From: Scandinavium goeteborgense
Lineage (GTDB): Bacteria; Pseudomonadota; Gammaproteobacteria; Enterobacterales; Enterobacteriaceae
Reading direction: 5' to 3'
Assembly: GCF_003935895.2 (NCBI RefSeq)
Contig: NZ_CP054058.1
Coordinates: 4,383,177-4,447,176 of the forward strand
DNA length: 64,000 bases
Shown here: piece by piece, positions 19,763-30,999 of the stretch
Layout of the letters: the number at the start of each line of letters is the position of its first letter
Numbering within the stretch: position 1 is the first letter of the stretch
Made by a program: the position numbers and the translations under genes
Notes under the pieces: generated by a model
Told to the model about the DNA's origin: nothing
Seen by the model: the letters and a program-made list of their open reading frames with translations, nothing else
The model's database searches: none

Positions 19763-20866
19763 TCATTTGGTTAAATGGTGCGTTTTATCGCTATGCCGAC
19801 GAATTCGTCGCTTCACTCTTTTGATGAAGCGCGCCACTTTCCATGCGCGTTTTATGCAGTAACCGTACATAAAAAAGGCCAGTATAAACAGGAGTAACAT
19901 GCCGCATTCTGGAATAATTCGCGTATATTCGCCAACGACTCCAACAGCCGCTAGCAGCGCTGCGGCGAGAGTAATCAGCACAAAAGCCTGCCTGGAGGTA
20001 AAACCAGCCCGCATGATCAGGTGGTGAATGTGCTGCCTGTCAGCGGAGAACGGGCTCATTCCTTTTCGTAAACGACGGAACATGATGGCAACCATGTCCA
20101 TCAACGGAATAGCAATAATCCACAGCGCGGTGACCGGACTTATCGGATGGGTTTTCCCTTGTGTCGTTTCCAGTAAGATCCAGATGACGGTAAAACCGAG
20201 CAGCGTGCTGCCTGCATCTCCCATGAAGACCTTATACCGACGGCCAAGCAGCCCCAGATTCAACAGAACGTATGGGAGAATCGCAGCAATCATCGCGAAG
20301 CACCACATAGAGAGACTGTACTGGCCATCCAACCACAGGATTACACCCATTGCGCCGAAGGAAACGCTGGAAAGCCCCCCCAGCAGGCCGTCGATGCCAT
20401 CAACCATATTGAAGGCATTGATAGCGGCCCAGACAGCAAACAGGGTGAGGAAGTAGCCAAATGGGCCGAGAACCAGCTCCCAAGAACCAAATATGTAGCC
20501 CAGACTGCTCAGGTATAATTTCCCCTGGCTCATCATCAGAACGGCAACGATGGCCTGAACCATCGCGCGAAATTTCACGCTGATGTCATAGCGATCGTCA
20601 AGCGCACCAACCGCCACCAGTACAGTAGCGCAGCTCAGGTACAGCTTAGCGTGGGGAATGTAGTAATCGACAAGAACGAAGGCGAAGCATATTCCCGCGA
20701 ACACAGAAATTCCGCCGACCAGAGGGATCATTCCCTGGTGACGTTTACGGAAATTGGGTTTATCCACTAAACCCACCTTTTTAGCTGCCTTGCGCGCGAA
20801 AAAAAGGAATAAGGTTGTGAACAAAAAAATACTGATCAGATCAGCGCATGCTGTCAGTAAATTCAC
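19763..20866 (-). CDS. wecA: UDP-GlcNAc:undecaprenyl-phosphate GlcNAc-1-P transferase
   Basis: A 367-residue integral membrane enzyme with about 11 segments. It makes undecaprenyl-PP-GlcNAc, the first lipid step of ECA and of many O antigens. Conserved catalytic features are the Asp pair in GALDDRYDIS, NMVDGIDGLLGG, and the HIHH motif in DRQHIHHLIMRAG near the C-terminus. It is the first gene of the ECA operon, about 230 bases downstream of rho. Confidence 0.97.
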   Translation of the reverse strand: MNLLTACADLISIFLFTTLFLFFARKAAKKVGLVDKPNFRKRHQGMIPLVGGISVFAGICFAFVLVDYYIPHAKLYLSCATVLVAVGALDDRYDISVKFRAMVQAIVAVLMMSQGKLYLSSLGYIFGSWELVLGPFGYFLTLFAVWAAINAFNMVDGIDGLLGGLSSVSFGAMGVILWLDGQYSLSMWCFAMIAAILPYVLLNLGLLGRRYKVFMGDAGSTLLGFTVIWILLETTQGKTHPISPVTALWIIAIPLMDMVAIMFRRLRKGMSPFSADRQHIHHLIMRAGFTSRQAFVLITLAAALLAAVGVVGEYTRIIPECGMLLLFILAFFMYGYCIKRAWKVARFIKRVKRRIRRHSDKTHHLTK

Positions 20867-21048
20867 AATGCGTGCTCTCTGAGAAAATAATTAGCGAAAG
20901 TATACCCACGATAGCGATTCTCCAGAAGAGGAATCAGGCTGAGTTTTGCGGGAGCTGTTTGTATTCTAACCAAAAAATGAAGATGGATGAGAGAGATTCG
21001 GAATAAACGTGCTCTGTCATCGCAGAAACTGACTTTAAGTATGTGCCA

Positions 21049-21086
21049 AAACAAAAACGCCACGCGATTGCGTGGCGTTTTTAAGT
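21049..21086 (-). terminator. Terminator after rho
   Basis: An inverted repeat AACGCCACGC-gatt-GCGTGGCGTT lies 13 bases after the rho stop; on the minus strand its stem runs into a T-rich stretch. It separates rho from the ECA operon. Confidence 0.8.
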
Positions 21087-21096
21087 CTTGCGAAAC

Positions 21097-22356
21097 TTAC
21101 GAACGCTTCATCATATCGAAGAAATCGTCGTTGGTTTTGGTCATCGCCAGCTTATTAATGAGGAATTCCATTGCGTCGATTTCACCCATTGGATGGATGA
21201 TTTTGCGCAGGATCCACATTTTCTGCAGCTCTTCCTGAGTGGTGAGCAGCTCTTCTTTACGCGTACCAGAACGGTTGTAGTCGATAGCAGGGAACACGCG
21301 CTTCTCAGCGATTTTACGCGCCAGATGCAGTTCCATGTTGCCGGTACCTTTAAATTCTTCGTAGATAACTTCATCCATTTTAGAACCGGTATCAACCAAC
21401 GCGGTTGCGATGATAGTCAGACTACCACCCTCTTCCACGTTACGCGCAGCACCGAAGAAGCGTTTCGGACGGTGCAGGGCGTTCGCATCCACACCACCGG
21501 TCAGCACTTTACCGGAAGCCGGTACGACGGTGTTGTAGGCACGCGCCAGACGAGTGATTGAATCGAGCAGAATGATAACGTCTTTCTTGTGCTCGACCAG
21601 GCGTTTAGCCTTCTCAATAACCATCTCAGCAACCTGAACGTGGCGAGATGCTGGCTCATCAAAGGTAGAAGCAATAACTTCACCTTTGACCAGACGCTGC
21701 ATCTCGGTCACTTCTTCCGGGCGTTCGTCGATAAGCAGAACCATCAACACGCAGTCTGGGTGATTGTACGCAATGCTCTGCGCGATGTTCTGCAGCAGCA
21801 TTGTTTTACCGGCTTTCGGCGGTGCGACAATCAGACCACGCTGACCACGACCGATCGGCGATGCCAGATCCAGTACGCGAGCGGTTAAGTCTTCAGTTGA
21901 GCCATTCCCACGTTCCATACGCAGACGAGAATTCGCGTGCAGCGGCGTTAAGTTCTCGAACAGAATCTTGTTACGCGCATTTTCCGGCTTGTCGTAGTTA
22001 ACTTCGTTAACTTTCAACAATGCAAAGTAACGCTCACCCTCTTTAGGAGGACGAATCTTACCGGAAATGGTGTCACCTGTACGGAGGTTGAAACGGCGGA
22101 TTTGGCTAGGGGAAACGTAGATGTCATCGGGACCGGCGAGGTAGGAGCTGTCTGCTGAACGGAGGAAACCAAATCCATCCTGCAGAATCTCCAGCACACC
22201 GTCGCCAAAGATATCTTCGCCACTCTTTGCGTGCTGCTTCAGGATGGCAAAAATGATGTCCTGTTTGCGCATACGGGCTTGGTTTTCCAGCCCCATATTT
22301 TCGCCGAGAGTAATCAGCTCAGAAACCGGCGTATTCTTTAATTCGGTAAGATTCAT
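21097..22356 (-). CDS. rho: Transcription termination factor Rho
   Basis: A 419-residue RNA-dependent ATPase helicase that works as a hexameric ring and ends transcription at C-rich sites. The N-terminal RNA-binding fold holds the RNP1-like GFGFLRS (about residues 61-67). The Walker A motif APPKAGKT is near 178-185, and the Q and R loops include [11 protein letters not shown]. Start [13 protein letters not shown] at 22356 gives the E. coli length. The sequence is almost identical to E. coli. It is preceded by a 331-base leader, in line with Rho autoregulation by attenuation. Confidence 0.99.
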   Translation of the reverse strand: MNLTELKNTPVSELITLGENMGLENQARMRKQDIIFAILKQHAKSGEDIFGDGVLEILQDGFGFLRSADSSYLAGPDDIYVSPSQIRRFNLRTGDTISGKIRPPKEGERYFALLKVNEVNYDKPENARNKILFENLTPLHANSRLRMERGNGSTEDLTARVLDLASPIGRGQRGLIVAPPKAGKTMLLQNIAQSIAYNHPDCVLMVLLIDERPEEVTEMQRLVKGEVIASTFDEPASRHVQVAEMVIEKAKRLVEHKKDVIILLDSITRLARAYNTVVPASGKVLTGGVDANALHRPKRFFGAARNVEEGGSLTIIATALVDTGSKMDEVIYEEFKGTGNMELHLARKIAEKRVFPAIDYNRSGTRKEELLTTQEELQKMWILRKIIHPMGEIDAMEFLINKLAMTKTNDDFFDMMKRS

Positions 22357-22687
22357 AGTGGTGTGAGGGGTAAATCTCGAACGTATTGTGAATGGTATGG
22401 CAGGGTCATCCATGCCTGTTTACGGCCATCAACTCATGCCTGTACGCTGCCTGGTCAAAGGAAAGGACGCAGAACTGAAACGACGAGACGGAAAGAGTGA
22501 TATGCCTGGAATCTATCAACTTCACGCGTATTAAAGATGTGGTACGGGAAGTATTGGCTAAATCAGATTCAAACTACATAAGGTATGTTTAAAACGAAGT
22601 CAACGTTAACTTAGCACGACTCGGGGCGGGCGTCCAGCGGTCCCGACATTTTCGGAACAGCGGACGCCACATCAACCCAGTGCTGGA
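22357..22687 (-). promoter_or_regulatory. rho leader region, with a trxA 3' hairpin
   Basis: The 331 bases between trxA and rho hold no full gene. A perfect 7-bp stem GGCGTCC (22629-22635)/GGACGCC (22662-22668) encloses a smaller CCGA/TCGG hairpin and lies just past trxA. It has no clear T run. The rest is the rho leader, which in E. coli mediates autogenous control by Rho-dependent attenuation. A rhoL remnant lies at 22429-22509. Confidence 0.6.
22429..22509 (-). pseudogene. rhoL: rhoL leader peptide remnant without a usual start codon
   Basis: The minus strand keeps the C-terminal part of the E. coli rho leader peptide: a frame ending RRFSSASFPLTRQRTGMS, against CRFSSAYSPVTRQRKDMS in E. 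coli. Upstream, TAG closes the frame only four codons before the conserved part, and no ATG, GTG or TTG lies between; only ATT or ATA could serve. So the peptide is probably not made here, or is much shorter, although the nucleotide sequence is conserved. Confidence 0.5.
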
Positions 22688-23017
22688 TCAGGCGAGGTTT
22701 GCTTCGAGGAATTCTTTCAGCTGGCCTTTAGACAACGCGCCCACTTTGGTCGCGGCGACTTCACCGTTTTTGAACAGCAGCAGAGTTGGGATACCGCGAA
22801 TGCCGTATTTCGGCGCAGTGCCCGGGTTCTGGTCGATGTTCAGTTTTGCAACGGTCAGCTTACCTTCGAACTCTTCAGCGATTTCATCCAGAATCGGAGC
22901 AATCATTTTGCACGGACCACACCACTCTGCCCAGAAATCAACGAGGGTAAGCCCGTCAGCTTTGAGTACGTCCGTGTCAAAACTATCGTCAGTCAGGTGA
23001 ATAATTTTATCGCTCAT
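22688..23017 (-). CDS. trxA: Thioredoxin 1
   Basis: A 109-residue redox protein with the active site WCGPC at residues 32-36. It reduces ribonucleotide reductase, PAPS reductase and many disulfides in the cytosol. Start [16 protein letters not shown] at 23017 matches E. coli; the longer frame adds 14 unsupported residues. It is divergent from rhlB and upstream of rho, as in E. coli. Confidence 0.99.
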   Translation of the reverse strand: MSDKIIHLTDDSFDTDVLKADGLTLVDFWAEWCGPCKMIAPILDEIAEEFEGKLTVAKLNIDQNPGTAPKYGIRGIPTLLLFKNGEVAATKVGALSKGQLKEFLEANLA

Positions 23018-23169
23018 ATATAACTCCACAGGAATAAGCCTGGTGTGTTGGTGTAGCATTAATCAACGATCAACGTCACGTTGATGTTGCTTTAGCCAAC
23101 TAAAAGGTTGACGTTATTTCACCGGATACGCTTTCTTAATGCAATAGTAAGCTGATATTCTACCACACT

Positions 23170-24441
23170 ATGAGCAAAACACATTTAACAGAACAGAAGT
23201 TTTCCGACTTCGCCCTGCACCCTCAGGTGATTGAAGCCCTTGAAAAGAAAGGGTTTCATCATTGCACTCCTATTCAGGCACTCGCACTCCCGCTGACGCT
23301 GGCTGGACGTGATGTTGCAGGACAGGCGCAAACCGGAACCGGCAAAACGATGGCGTTTCTGACGTCAACGTTCCATTATCTTCTCTCTCACCCTGCTGCT
23401 GAGAACCGCCAGGTTAACCAACCGCGTGCGCTGATTATGGCTCCAACGCGTGAACTGGCTGTTCAAATCCATGCTGATGCAGAACCGTTGGCAGCGGCCA
23501 CCGGCCTGAAGCTGGGTCTCGCTTACGGCGGCGACGGTTACGACAAACAGCTGAAAGTGCTGGAAAGCGGCGTCGACATTCTGATCGGCACCACCGGTCG
23601 TCTCATTGATTACGCGAAGCAGAACTACATCAACCTGGCGGCAATTCAGGTTGTCGTGCTGGATGAAGCCGATCGCATGTACGATCTGGGCTTTATTAAA
23701 GATATCCGCTGGCTGTTCCGCCGCATGCCGCAGGCTAACCAGCGCCTGAACATGCTGTTCTCCGCAACCCTTTCTTACCGTGTCCGTGAACTGGCGTTCG
23801 AGCAAATGAATAACGCCGAGTATGTGGAAGTGGAACCTGAGCAGAAAACCGGGCACCGCATTAAAGAAGAACTCTTCTATCCGTCTAATGACGAGAAAAT
23901 GCGCCTGCTGCAAACGCTGCTGGAAGAAGAGTGGCCAGATCGCGCCATTATTTTTGCTAACACCAAGCACCGCTGCGAAGACGTCTGGGGCCATCTGGCT
24001 GCCGATGGTCACCGCGTAGGCCTGCTGACCGGCGACGTAGCGCAGAAAAAACGCCTGCGTATTCTGGAAGAATTTACCCGTGGTGACCTCGATATTCTGG
24101 TCGCGACTGACGTTGCTGCCCGCGGCCTGCACATTCCTGCCGTGACACACGTCTTTAACTACGATCTGCCGGATGATTGCGAAGATTACGTTCACCGTAT
24201 CGGTCGTACCGGTCGTGCTGGCCTCAGCGGCCACTCCATCAGCCTCGCTTGTGAAGAGTACGCGCTGAACCTGCCGGCTATCGAAACCTATATCGGTCAC
24301 TCGATTCCGCAGAGCAAGTACAACCCAGATGCACTGATGAGCGATTTGCCGAAGGCATTGCGCCTGACGCGCACGCGTCCAGGTAACGGCCCACGCCGTT
24401 CTGGTGGCGGCGCACCGCGCAACCGTCGTCGTTCAGGTTAA
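23170..24441 (+). CDS. rhlB: ATP-dependent RNA helicase RhlB
   Basis: A 423-residue DEAD-box helicase, part of the RNase E degradosome. The N-terminal Q motif region is followed by AQTGTGKT (residues 53-60), [12 protein letters not shown] within [12 protein letters not shown], and [10 protein letters not shown]. The basic Gly/Pro/Arg-rich tail ([19 protein letters not shown]) is typical; it is two residues longer than in E. coli. It is divergent from trxA, and gppA follows 91 bases downstream on the same strand. Confidence 0.98.
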   Translation: MSKTHLTEQKFSDFALHPQVIEALEKKGFHHCTPIQALALPLTLAGRDVAGQAQTGTGKTMAFLTSTFHYLLSHPAAENRQVNQPRALIMAPTRELAVQIHADAEPLAAATGLKLGLAYGGDGYDKQLKVLESGVDILIGTTGRLIDYAKQNYINLAAIQVVVLDEADRMYDLGFIKDIRWLFRRMPQANQRLNMLFSATLSYRVRELAFEQMNNAEYVEVEPEQKTGHRIKEELFYPSNDEKMRLLQTLLEEEWPDRAIIFANTKHRCEDVWGHLAADGHRVGLLTGDVAQKKRLRILEEFTRGDLDILVATDVAARGLHIPAVTHVFNYDLPDDCEDYVHRIGRTGRAGLSGHSISLACEEYALNLPAIETYIGHSIPQSKYNPDALMSDLPKALRLTRTRPGNGPRRSGGGAPRNRRRSG

Positions 24442-24464
24442 GCAGGCTTATGCCATACACAAAA

Positions 24465-24524
24465 TCCTCCAACCTGTATCACGGCGCCAAGCGTACGAAT
24501 CCAACGCAGAGACAGGTTGAAGGA
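24465..24524 (+). promoter_or_regulatory. Long hairpin sequestering the gppA ribosome binding site
   Basis: The segment 24465-24477 (TCCTCCAACCTGT) pairs with 24512-24524 (ACAGGTTGAAGGA): 12 of 13 base pairs with one C-A mismatch and a 34-base loop. The 3' arm contains AAGGA, the likely ribosome binding site of gppA, and its end lies eight bases before the ATG at 24533. This geometry would repress translation unless the stem is opened. I know of no described regulator for it; a transcription pause or intergenic mRNA-stabilising role is possible. Confidence 0.6.
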
Positions 24525-24532
24525 TGAAGTGT

Positions 24533-26014
24533 ATGAACGCCTCTTCGCTTTACGCAGCAATAGATCTCGGTTCCAATAGTTTTCATATGCTGGTTGTGCG
24601 CGAAGTGGCGGGGAGCATTCAGACCCTGACGCGCATTAAGCGCAAAGTCAGGCTGGCTGCCGGATTGAACAGCGATAACACGCTGTCGCCGGAAGCCATG
24701 GAACGAGGCTGGCAATGCCTGCGTTTGTTTGCCGAACGTTTGCAAGATATCCCGCACGCCCAAATCCGCGTCGTAGCAACCGCCACGTTGCGTCTGGCCG
24801 TTAACGCTGATGCCTTCCTTGCCAAAGCGCAGGAAATACTCGGTTGTCCGGTGCAGGTGATCAGCGGTGAAGAAGAAGCTCGCCTGATTTATCAGGGCGT
24901 GGCACACACCACCGGTGGCGACGATCGCCGTCTGGTGGTGGATATCGGCGGGGCCAGTACTGAACTGGTGACCGGCACCGGTGCCCAATCCACCTCGCTT
25001 TTCAGCCTGTCGATGGGTTGCGTAACCTGGCTCGAACGCTTCTTTACTGACCGAAATCTCGAACATGCCCATTTTGATGCTGCCGAGCAGGCCGCACGCG
25101 AAGTGCTACGTCCAGTCGCCGACGAACTTCGTCAGCACGGCTGGAAAATCTGCGTAGGCGCATCCGGTACCGTTCAGGCGTTGCAGGAAATCATGATGGC
25201 GCAGGGCATGGATGAGCGCATTACGCTCGCCAAGCTGCAACAGCTTAAACAGCGCGCGATTCAGTGTGGTCGTCTGGAAGAACTCGAGATTGAAGGCCTG
25301 ACGCTTGAACGAGCGTTGGTATTCCCAAGCGGACTGGCCATTTTGCTGGCCATTTTCAGCGAGCTGGATATCCAGTGCATGACCCTCGCGGGTGGCGCCC
25401 TGCGCGAAGGTCTGGTTTACGGCATGCTTCATCTGTCTGTCGATCAGGACATTCGCAGCCGCACGCTGCGCAATATTCAGCGGCGTTTTATGGTCGATAC
25501 CGAACAGGCCCAGCGCGTGGCGCAGTTAGCCTCTCATCTCGTCAGTCAGTGTGAAAAAAGCTGGGAAATTGAACCGTTAAGCCGTGATTTACTGCTTAGC
25601 GCCTGCTATCTGCACGAAATTGGCCTGAGTGTCGATTTCAAGCAAGCCCCGCAGCATGCCGCTTATCTGGTGCGCAATCTTGATCTCCCAGGCTTTACGC
25701 CGGCGCAGAAAAAGCTGCTGGCAACGCTGGTGCTCAATCAGACTAACCCCGTCGACCTGCCTTCGCTTCATCAGCAAAATGCGGTTCCGCCACGCGTGGC
25801 TGACCGGCTTTGCCGTTTGCTGCGTCTGGCGATCCTGTTTGCAGGCCGCCGCCGGGACGACCTGCTGCCAGACATCGCGCTTAGCGTGGAAGGGGAAACA
25901 TTAACCCTGACGCTGCCGTCAGGCTGGCTGGCGAATCATCCGCTCGGTGCGGAACTGGTGTTGCAGGAAAGCCAGTGGCAAAGCTATGTCCACTGGCCTC
26001 TGATCGTCGACTAA
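24533..26014 (+). CDS. gppA: Guanosine-5'-triphosphate,3'-diphosphate phosphatase
   Basis: A 493-residue enzyme of the Ppx/GppA family (ASKHA fold). It turns pppGpp into ppGpp in the stringent response. Conserved motifs are [11 protein letters not shown] near the N-terminus, [22 protein letters not shown] and the later [13 protein letters not shown] chose ATG 24533: AAGGA lies eight bases before it, while the ATG at 24524 overlaps that site. The stop is directly followed by the convergent rep stop with no terminator between. Confidence 0.96.
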   Translation: MNASSLYAAIDLGSNSFHMLVVREVAGSIQTLTRIKRKVRLAAGLNSDNTLSPEAMERGWQCLRLFAERLQDIPHAQIRVVATATLRLAVNADAFLAKAQEILGCPVQVISGEEEARLIYQGVAHTTGGDDRRLVVDIGGASTELVTGTGAQSTSLFSLSMGCVTWLERFFTDRNLEHAHFDAAEQAAREVLRPVADELRQHGWKICVGASGTVQALQEIMMAQGMDERITLAKLQQLKQRAIQCGRLEELEIEGLTLERALVFPSGLAILLAIFSELDIQCMTLAGGALREGLVYGMLHLSVDQDIRSRTLRNIQRRFMVDTEQAQRVAQLASHLVSQCEKSWEIEPLSRDLLLSACYLHEIGLSVDFKQAPQHAAYLVRNLDLPGFTPAQKKLLATLVLNQTNPVDLPSLHQQNAVPPRVADRLCRLLRLAILFAGRRRDDLLPDIALSVEGETLTLTLPSGWLANHPLGAELVLQESQWQSYVHWPLIVD

Positions 26015-28036
26015 CTACTCCGCCTTCGCTTTGGCCAGCATGGCTTTAATGTTGGCCACATTCGCCTGTCCTTTGTGCATCCGCTCTTCTGGCGACACCA
26101 CCTTACGCTCCTGCTCCCAAATGATATCGTCCTGTGGTAACTCCAGCAGAAAACGGCTCGGCTCCGGACGCACCAGCTCGCCGTACTGACGGCGCTCTTT
26201 GCACAGCGTAAAGGTCAGCTCTTTTTGTGCGCGGGTAATCCCCACATACGCCAGACGACGCTCTTCATCGACGTTTTCTTCGTCGATGCTACTCTGGTGC
26301 GGCAACAGCCCTTCTTCCATCCCGACCAAATACACATACGGGAACTCCAGACCCTTTGATGCGTGCAGCGTCATCAGCTGGACCTGATCGAGATCTTCGT
26401 CGCTTTCGCCACGCTCCATCATGTCGCGCAGGGTGAAGCGGGTAACGACCTGCGTCAGCGTCATCGGCTCTTCCAGGTCAGAACCTTCGAGCATTTCCGT
26501 CATCCAGCCAAACAAGGTATTGACGTTTTTCATGCGCATTTCAGCCGCTTTCGGGCTTGGCGAGGTTTCAAACAGCCAGGACTCGTAGTCGATGCCGTGA
26601 ATCAGATCACGTACCGCCGCGATAGGTTCGCGCTCTGCCAGACGCTGAACTTCACCCAGCCAGTGAGTAAATCGGGTCAGAGATTCATAGCCGCGCCCGG
26701 TCAGCGTTTGCGTCAGGCCCATATCAAAACTGGCGGCAAACATGCTTTTACTGCGGGTGGTCGCCCATTCACCCAGCTTCTGTAACGTCGCCGGGCCAAT
26801 TTCACGCTTCGGCGTATTCACGATCCGCAGAAATGCGCTGTCATCATCCGGGTTGGTCAGCACTCGCAGATAGGCGAGCAGGTCCTTGATTTCAGGACGC
26901 GAGAAAAACGACGTGCCGCCCGAAATGCGGTACGGAATGCGGTTTTGCATCAACAGCTTTTCAAAGACACGCGACTGATGGTTACCGCGATAGAGGATCG
27001 CGTAGTCCTTATAGGCCGTTTTATTGATGAAGTGATGGGCGATCAGTTCCCCGGCGACGCGTTCGGCTTCGTGTTCTTCGTGATTGGCGCTCAGCACTTT
27101 GAGTTCGGCACCGTAGCCCAACTCAGAAAACAGTTTCTTTTCAAAAACGTGCGGGTTATTGGCGATCAGGATGTTGGCGGCTTTCAGAATGCGTTCGGAA
27201 GAACGGTAATTCTGCTCAAGCTTAATCACCTGCAGTTTTGGGAAGTCCTGGCTCAACAGCACCAGGTTCTGTGGACGCGCACCACGCCAGGAGTAAATTG
27301 ACTGATCGTCATCGCCCACCACCGTAAACCGCGCCCGACTACCCACCAGCAGTTTCACCAACTCGTACTGGCTGGTGTTGGTGTCCTGATATTCATCCAC
27401 CAGCAGATAACGAATCTTGTTCTGCCAGCGCTCGCGCACCTCTTCATTGCGTTGCAGCAGCAGCGTTGGCAACAGGATCAGATCGTCGAAATCCAGCACG
27501 TTACAGGCTTTCATGTGCGCATCGTACAGCCCGTAGCAGTGGGCAAAAATACGATCGCGCTCGCCTTGAGCCTGCGCCGCGGCTTGCGGCGGCGTCATCA
27601 GATCGTTTTTCCAGTTGGAGATCGTCGAGATCAACTGCTGAAGCACCACCTTATCGTCGTCGATCAGGCCTTCCGTCAGCTCTTTGAGCAGCCCAACCTG
27701 ATCGGTATCGTCGAACAGCGAAAAGTTAGATTTCATCCCCAGCGCGGCAAACTCGCGTTTGATGATTTCCAGCCCCAGTGTGTGGAACGTGGAGATCATC
27801 AGGCCACGTGCTTCTTTACGCTCTATCGTCTGGGCGACACGCTCTTTCATCTCGCGTGCAGCTTTGTTGGTAAAGGTCACGGCGGCGATATGCTTCGCCT
27901 GATAGCCACACTGGCGGATCAGATGCGCAATTTTATTGGTGATCACGCGCGTCTTGCCCGATCCCGCTCCCGCCAGCACCAGGCAGGGTCCGGTGACGAA
28001 TTCGACGGCTTGTTGTTGTCCGGGGTTTAAACGCAT
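26015..28036 (-). CDS. rep: ATP-dependent DNA helicase Rep
   Basis: A 673-residue superfamily 1A 3'-5' helicase that helps replication forks pass nucleoprotein blocks. Walker A is AGAGSGKT (residues 22-29). Walker B is VDEYQDTN, and motif [16 protein letters not shown] and motif [12 protein letters not shown] are intact. Start [13 protein letters not shown] at 28036 gives the E. coli length; four extra codons upstream are unlikely. The C-terminal tail beyond about residue 650 is the least conserved part. Confidence 0.98.
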   Translation of the reverse strand: MRLNPGQQQAVEFVTGPCLVLAGAGSGKTRVITNKIAHLIRQCGYQAKHIAAVTFTNKAAREMKERVAQTIERKEARGLMISTFHTLGLEIIKREFAALGMKSNFSLFDDTDQVGLLKELTEGLIDDDKVVLQQLISTISNWKNDLMTPPQAAAQAQGERDRIFAHCYGLYDAHMKACNVLDFDDLILLPTLLLQRNEEVRERWQNKIRYLLVDEYQDTNTSQYELVKLLVGSRARFTVVGDDDQSIYSWRGARPQNLVLLSQDFPKLQVIKLEQNYRSSERILKAANILIANNPHVFEKKLFSELGYGAELKVLSANHEEHEAERVAGELIAHHFINKTAYKDYAILYRGNHQSRVFEKLLMQNRIPYRISGGTSFFSRPEIKDLLAYLRVLTNPDDDSAFLRIVNTPKREIGPATLQKLGEWATTRSKSMFAASFDMGLTQTLTGRGYESLTRFTHWLGEVQRLAEREPIAAVRDLIHGIDYESWLFETSPSPKAAEMRMKNVNTLFGWMTEMLEGSDLEEPMTLTQVVTRFTLRDMMERGESDEDLDQVQLMTLHASKGLEFPYVYLVGMEEGLLPHQSSIDEENVDEERRLAYVGITRAQKELTFTLCKERRQYGELVRPEPSRFLLELPQDDIIWEQERKVVSPEERMHKGQANVANIKAMLAKAKAE

Positions 28037-28038
28037 AG

Positions 28039-28401
<363 letters not shown>

Positions 28402-28407
28402 TAAAAA

Positions 28408-28473
28408 GCCCGGCGGCGCTACCGCTAGCCGGGCCTACGAATGAGTAGGTCGGGTAAGCGAAGCGCCACCCGA
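28408..28473. repeat. Pair of REP elements (BIME)
   Basis: Two palindromic units in opposite orientation, 28408-28438 (GCCCGGCGGCGCTACC then GCTAGCCGGGCCTAC) and 28445-28473 (GTAGGTCGGGTAAGCG then AAGCGCCACCCGAC). They fill the gap between the convergent ppiC and ilvC. Confidence 0.85.
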
Positions 28474-28481
28474 CACAATGT

Positions 28482-29957
28482 TTAGCTTGCTACCGCAATA
28501 CGCTTCATATCTTTCATATATCCGCGCAGTTTCTTACCAACGGTTTCGATCTCGTGGCTGCGAATCGCCTCGTTCACGTCACGCAGCTGAGCGTTATCAA
28601 CCGCGCCTTCAGCAATCGCTTTACCCAGATCGCCGGGTTGCAGCGTGGTCATGAACTCTTTCAGCAGCGGTACGCAGGCGTAAGAGAACAGGTAGTTGCC
28701 GTACTCAGCAGTATCGGAGATAACGACGTTCATTTCATACAGACGCTTACGGGCGATGGTGTTCGCAATCAGCGGCAGCTCGTGCAGTGATTCGTAGTAC
28801 GCAGATTCTTCGATGATGCCGGAATCCACCATGGTTTCGAATGCCAGCTCAACGCCCGCTTTCACCATTGCAATCATCACTACGCCTTTATCGAAGTATT
28901 CCTGCTCACCGATTTTACCGTCAAACTGCGGCGCAGTTTCGAACGCGGTTTTACCGGTCTCTTCACGCCAGGTCAGCAGTTTCTTATCGTCGTTTGCCCA
29001 GTCAGCCATCATGCCGGAGGAGAATTCGCCAGAGATGATGTCGTCCATGTGTTTCTGGAACAGCGGAGCCATGATTTCTTTCAGCTGCTCGGACAGCGCG
29101 AATGCACGGACTTTCGCCCGGTTAGACAGACGGTCCATCATCAGGGTGATACCGCCCTGCTTCAGCGCTTCGGTGGTGGTTTCCCAACCGAACTGAATCA
29201 GTTTTTCTGCGTAAGCCGGGTCAGTCCCTTCAGCCACCAGCTTGTCGAAGCACAGCAGAGAACCCGCCTGCAGCATACCGCACAGGATAGTCTGCTCACC
29301 CATCAGGTCAGATTTAACTTCCGCAACGAAGGAAGACTCGAGCACACCAGCACGATGACCACCGGTGGCTGCCGCCCAAGCTTTAGCAATCGCCATACCT
29401 TCGCCTTTAGGATCGTTTTCCGGGTGAACCGCGATCAGCGTCGGCACACCGAAACCACGTTTATACTCTTCACGCACTTCGGTACCTGGGCATTTCGGCG
29501 CCACCATAACTACGGTGATGTCTTTACGGATCTGCTCGCCCACTTCCACGATGTTGAAGCCGTGGGAGTAACCCAGCGCTGCGCCATCTTTCATCAGCGG
29601 CTGTACGGAACGCACAACGTCCGTGTGCTGCTTGTCTGGCGTCAGGTTTACCACCAAGTCTGCCTGTGGAACCAGCTCTTCGTAAGTGCCTACTTTGAAA
29701 CCGTTTTCGGTCGCTTTACGCCATGATGCGCGCTTTTCTGCAATCGCTTCTTTACGCAGGGCGTAAGAGATATCCAGACCGGAATCACGCATGTTCAGGC
29801 CCTGGTTCAGACCCTGCGCGCCACAGCCGACGATGACCACTTTTTTACCCTGAAGATAGCTCGCGCCATCGGCGAATTCGTCACGCGCCATGAAGCGGCA
29901 TTTGCCCAGCTGTGCCAGCTGCTGGCGCAGATTCAGTGTATTAAAGTAGTTAGCCAT
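28482..29957 (-). CDS. ilvC: Ketol-acid reductoisomerase (NADP+), class II
   Basis: A 491-residue long-form (class II) enzyme. It converts acetolactate and acetohydroxybutyrate into dihydroxy acids for valine and isoleucine. The Rossmann motif [10 protein letters not shown] lies at about residues 45-54, and the duplicated C-terminal knotted domain explains the length. It is divergent from its activator gene ilvY, as in other enterics. Confidence 0.99.
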   Translation of the reverse strand: MANYFNTLNLRQQLAQLGKCRFMARDEFADGASYLQGKKVVIVGCGAQGLNQGLNMRDSGLDISYALRKEAIAEKRASWRKATENGFKVGTYEELVPQADLVVNLTPDKQHTDVVRSVQPLMKDGAALGYSHGFNIVEVGEQIRKDITVVMVAPKCPGTEVREEYKRGFGVPTLIAVHPENDPKGEGMAIAKAWAAATGGHRAGVLESSFVAEVKSDLMGEQTILCGMLQAGSLLCFDKLVAEGTDPAYAEKLIQFGWETTTEALKQGGITLMMDRLSNRAKVRAFALSEQLKEIMAPLFQKHMDDIISGEFSSGMMADWANDDKKLLTWREETGKTAFETAPQFDGKIGEQEYFDKGVVMIAMVKAGVELAFETMVDSGIIEESAYYESLHELPLIANTIARKRLYEMNVVISDTAEYGNYLFSYACVPLLKEFMTTLQPGDLGKAIAEGAVDNAQLRDVNEAIRSHEIETVGKKLRGYMKDMKRIAVAS

Positions 29958-30108
29958 GGTGATACCTCGTGATGTTGTACTGTCTTATTGTTCGGTTCGC
30001 GTTTTGCGAGAATGGAACCACATTACAACAGGAAATTTATTGCGGAAATTGATATATTCACAACATCACGTTGCAATTTCTGCAATATAAAATCGTGGGG
30101 TGTCTTCT
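29958..30108. promoter_or_regulatory. ilvC-ilvY divergent control region
   Basis: The 151 bases between the two starts hold both promoters and the expected tandem IlvY operators. TTGCAATTTCTGCAAT (30071-30086) and ATTGCGGAAATTGATATATT (30039-30058) are the visible operator-like palindromes near the ilvY start. IlvY activates ilvC when bound to acetolactate or acetohydroxybutyrate and represses itself; exact operator edges are inferred. Confidence 0.65.
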
Positions 30109-30999
30109 GTGGATTTACGCGATCTGAAAACTTTTCTGCATCTGGCGGAAAGCCGCCACTTTGGCCGCAGCGCGCGGGCGATGCACGTCAGTCCCTCTAC
30201 GCTTTCGCGACAAATTCAGCGGCTGGAAGAAGATCTGGGTCAGGCGCTGTTTGTGCGCGATAACCGCACCGTGACCCTTACCGAAGCCGGTGAAGAGCTG
30301 CGCACCTTTGCTCAACAAACGCTGTTGCAGTATCAGCAACTGCGTCACACCATCGACCAAAAAGGGCCTTCGCTCTCTGGCGAGCTACATCTGTTTTGCT
30401 CGGTAACCGCCGCCTACAGCCATTTACCGCCGATTCTGGATCGCTTCCGCGCGGAGCATCCTTCCGTGGAAATCAAACTCACCACCGGTGATGCCGCCGA
30501 TGCGATGGAAAAAGTGGTGACCGGTGAGGCCGATTTAGCCATTGCAGGGAAACCGGAAACACTCCCTGGCGCAGTGGCATTTTCGATGCTGGAGAATTTA
30601 GCCGTGGTGCTGATTGCCCCGGCACTTGCCTGCCCGGTGCGCACGCAGGTAGCGCAGGAGAAACCCGACTGGTCAACGGTGCCGTTTATCATGGCCGATC
30701 AGGGCCCGGTGCGCCGGCGCATTGAGCTGTGGTTCCGTCGTCATAAAATCAGCAATCCGTCGATTTACGCCACCGTTGGCGGTCATGAAGCGATGGTGTC
30801 GATGGTGGCGCTCGGCTGCGGCGTGGCGCTTATCCCGGAAATCGTGCTGGAAAACAGCCCTGAACCGGTGCGTAACCGCGTGATGATCCTCGAGCGCAGC
30901 GACGAAAAAACGCCGTTTGAGCTCGGCGTGTGCGTACAAAAAAAGCGGCTACATGAGCCGCTTATTGACGCTTTCTGGACGATCCTGCCGAACCATTAA
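30109..30999 (+). CDS. ilvY: LysR-type activator of ilvC
   Basis: A 296-residue LysR-family regulator starting with GTG at 30109 (MDLRDLKTFLHLAE). The N-terminal helix-turn-helix lies at about residues 16-37 (SARAMHVSPSTLSRQIQRLE) and the C-terminal part is a substrate-binding-like effector domain. The stop overlaps the convergent ilvA stop by three bases. Confidence 0.97.
   Translation: MDLRDLKTFLHLAESRHFGRSARAMHVSPSTLSRQIQRLEEDLGQALFVRDNRTVTLTEAGEELRTFAQQTLLQYQQLRHTIDQKGPSLSGELHLFCSVTAAYSHLPPILDRFRAEHPSVEIKLTTGDAADAMEKVVTGEADLAIAGKPETLPGAVAFSMLENLAVVLIAPALACPVRTQVAQEKPDWSTVPFIMADQGPVRRRIELWFRRHKISNPSIYATVGGHEAMVSMVALGCGVALIPEIVLENSPEPVRNRVMILERSDEKTPFELGVCVQKKRLHEPLIDAFWTILPNH

Noticed and set aside
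22629-22668. The GGCGTCC/GGACGCC stem after trxA as an intrinsic terminator.
   Set aside because: There is no T run after it on the minus strand; I keep it only as a hairpin in the rho leader entry.
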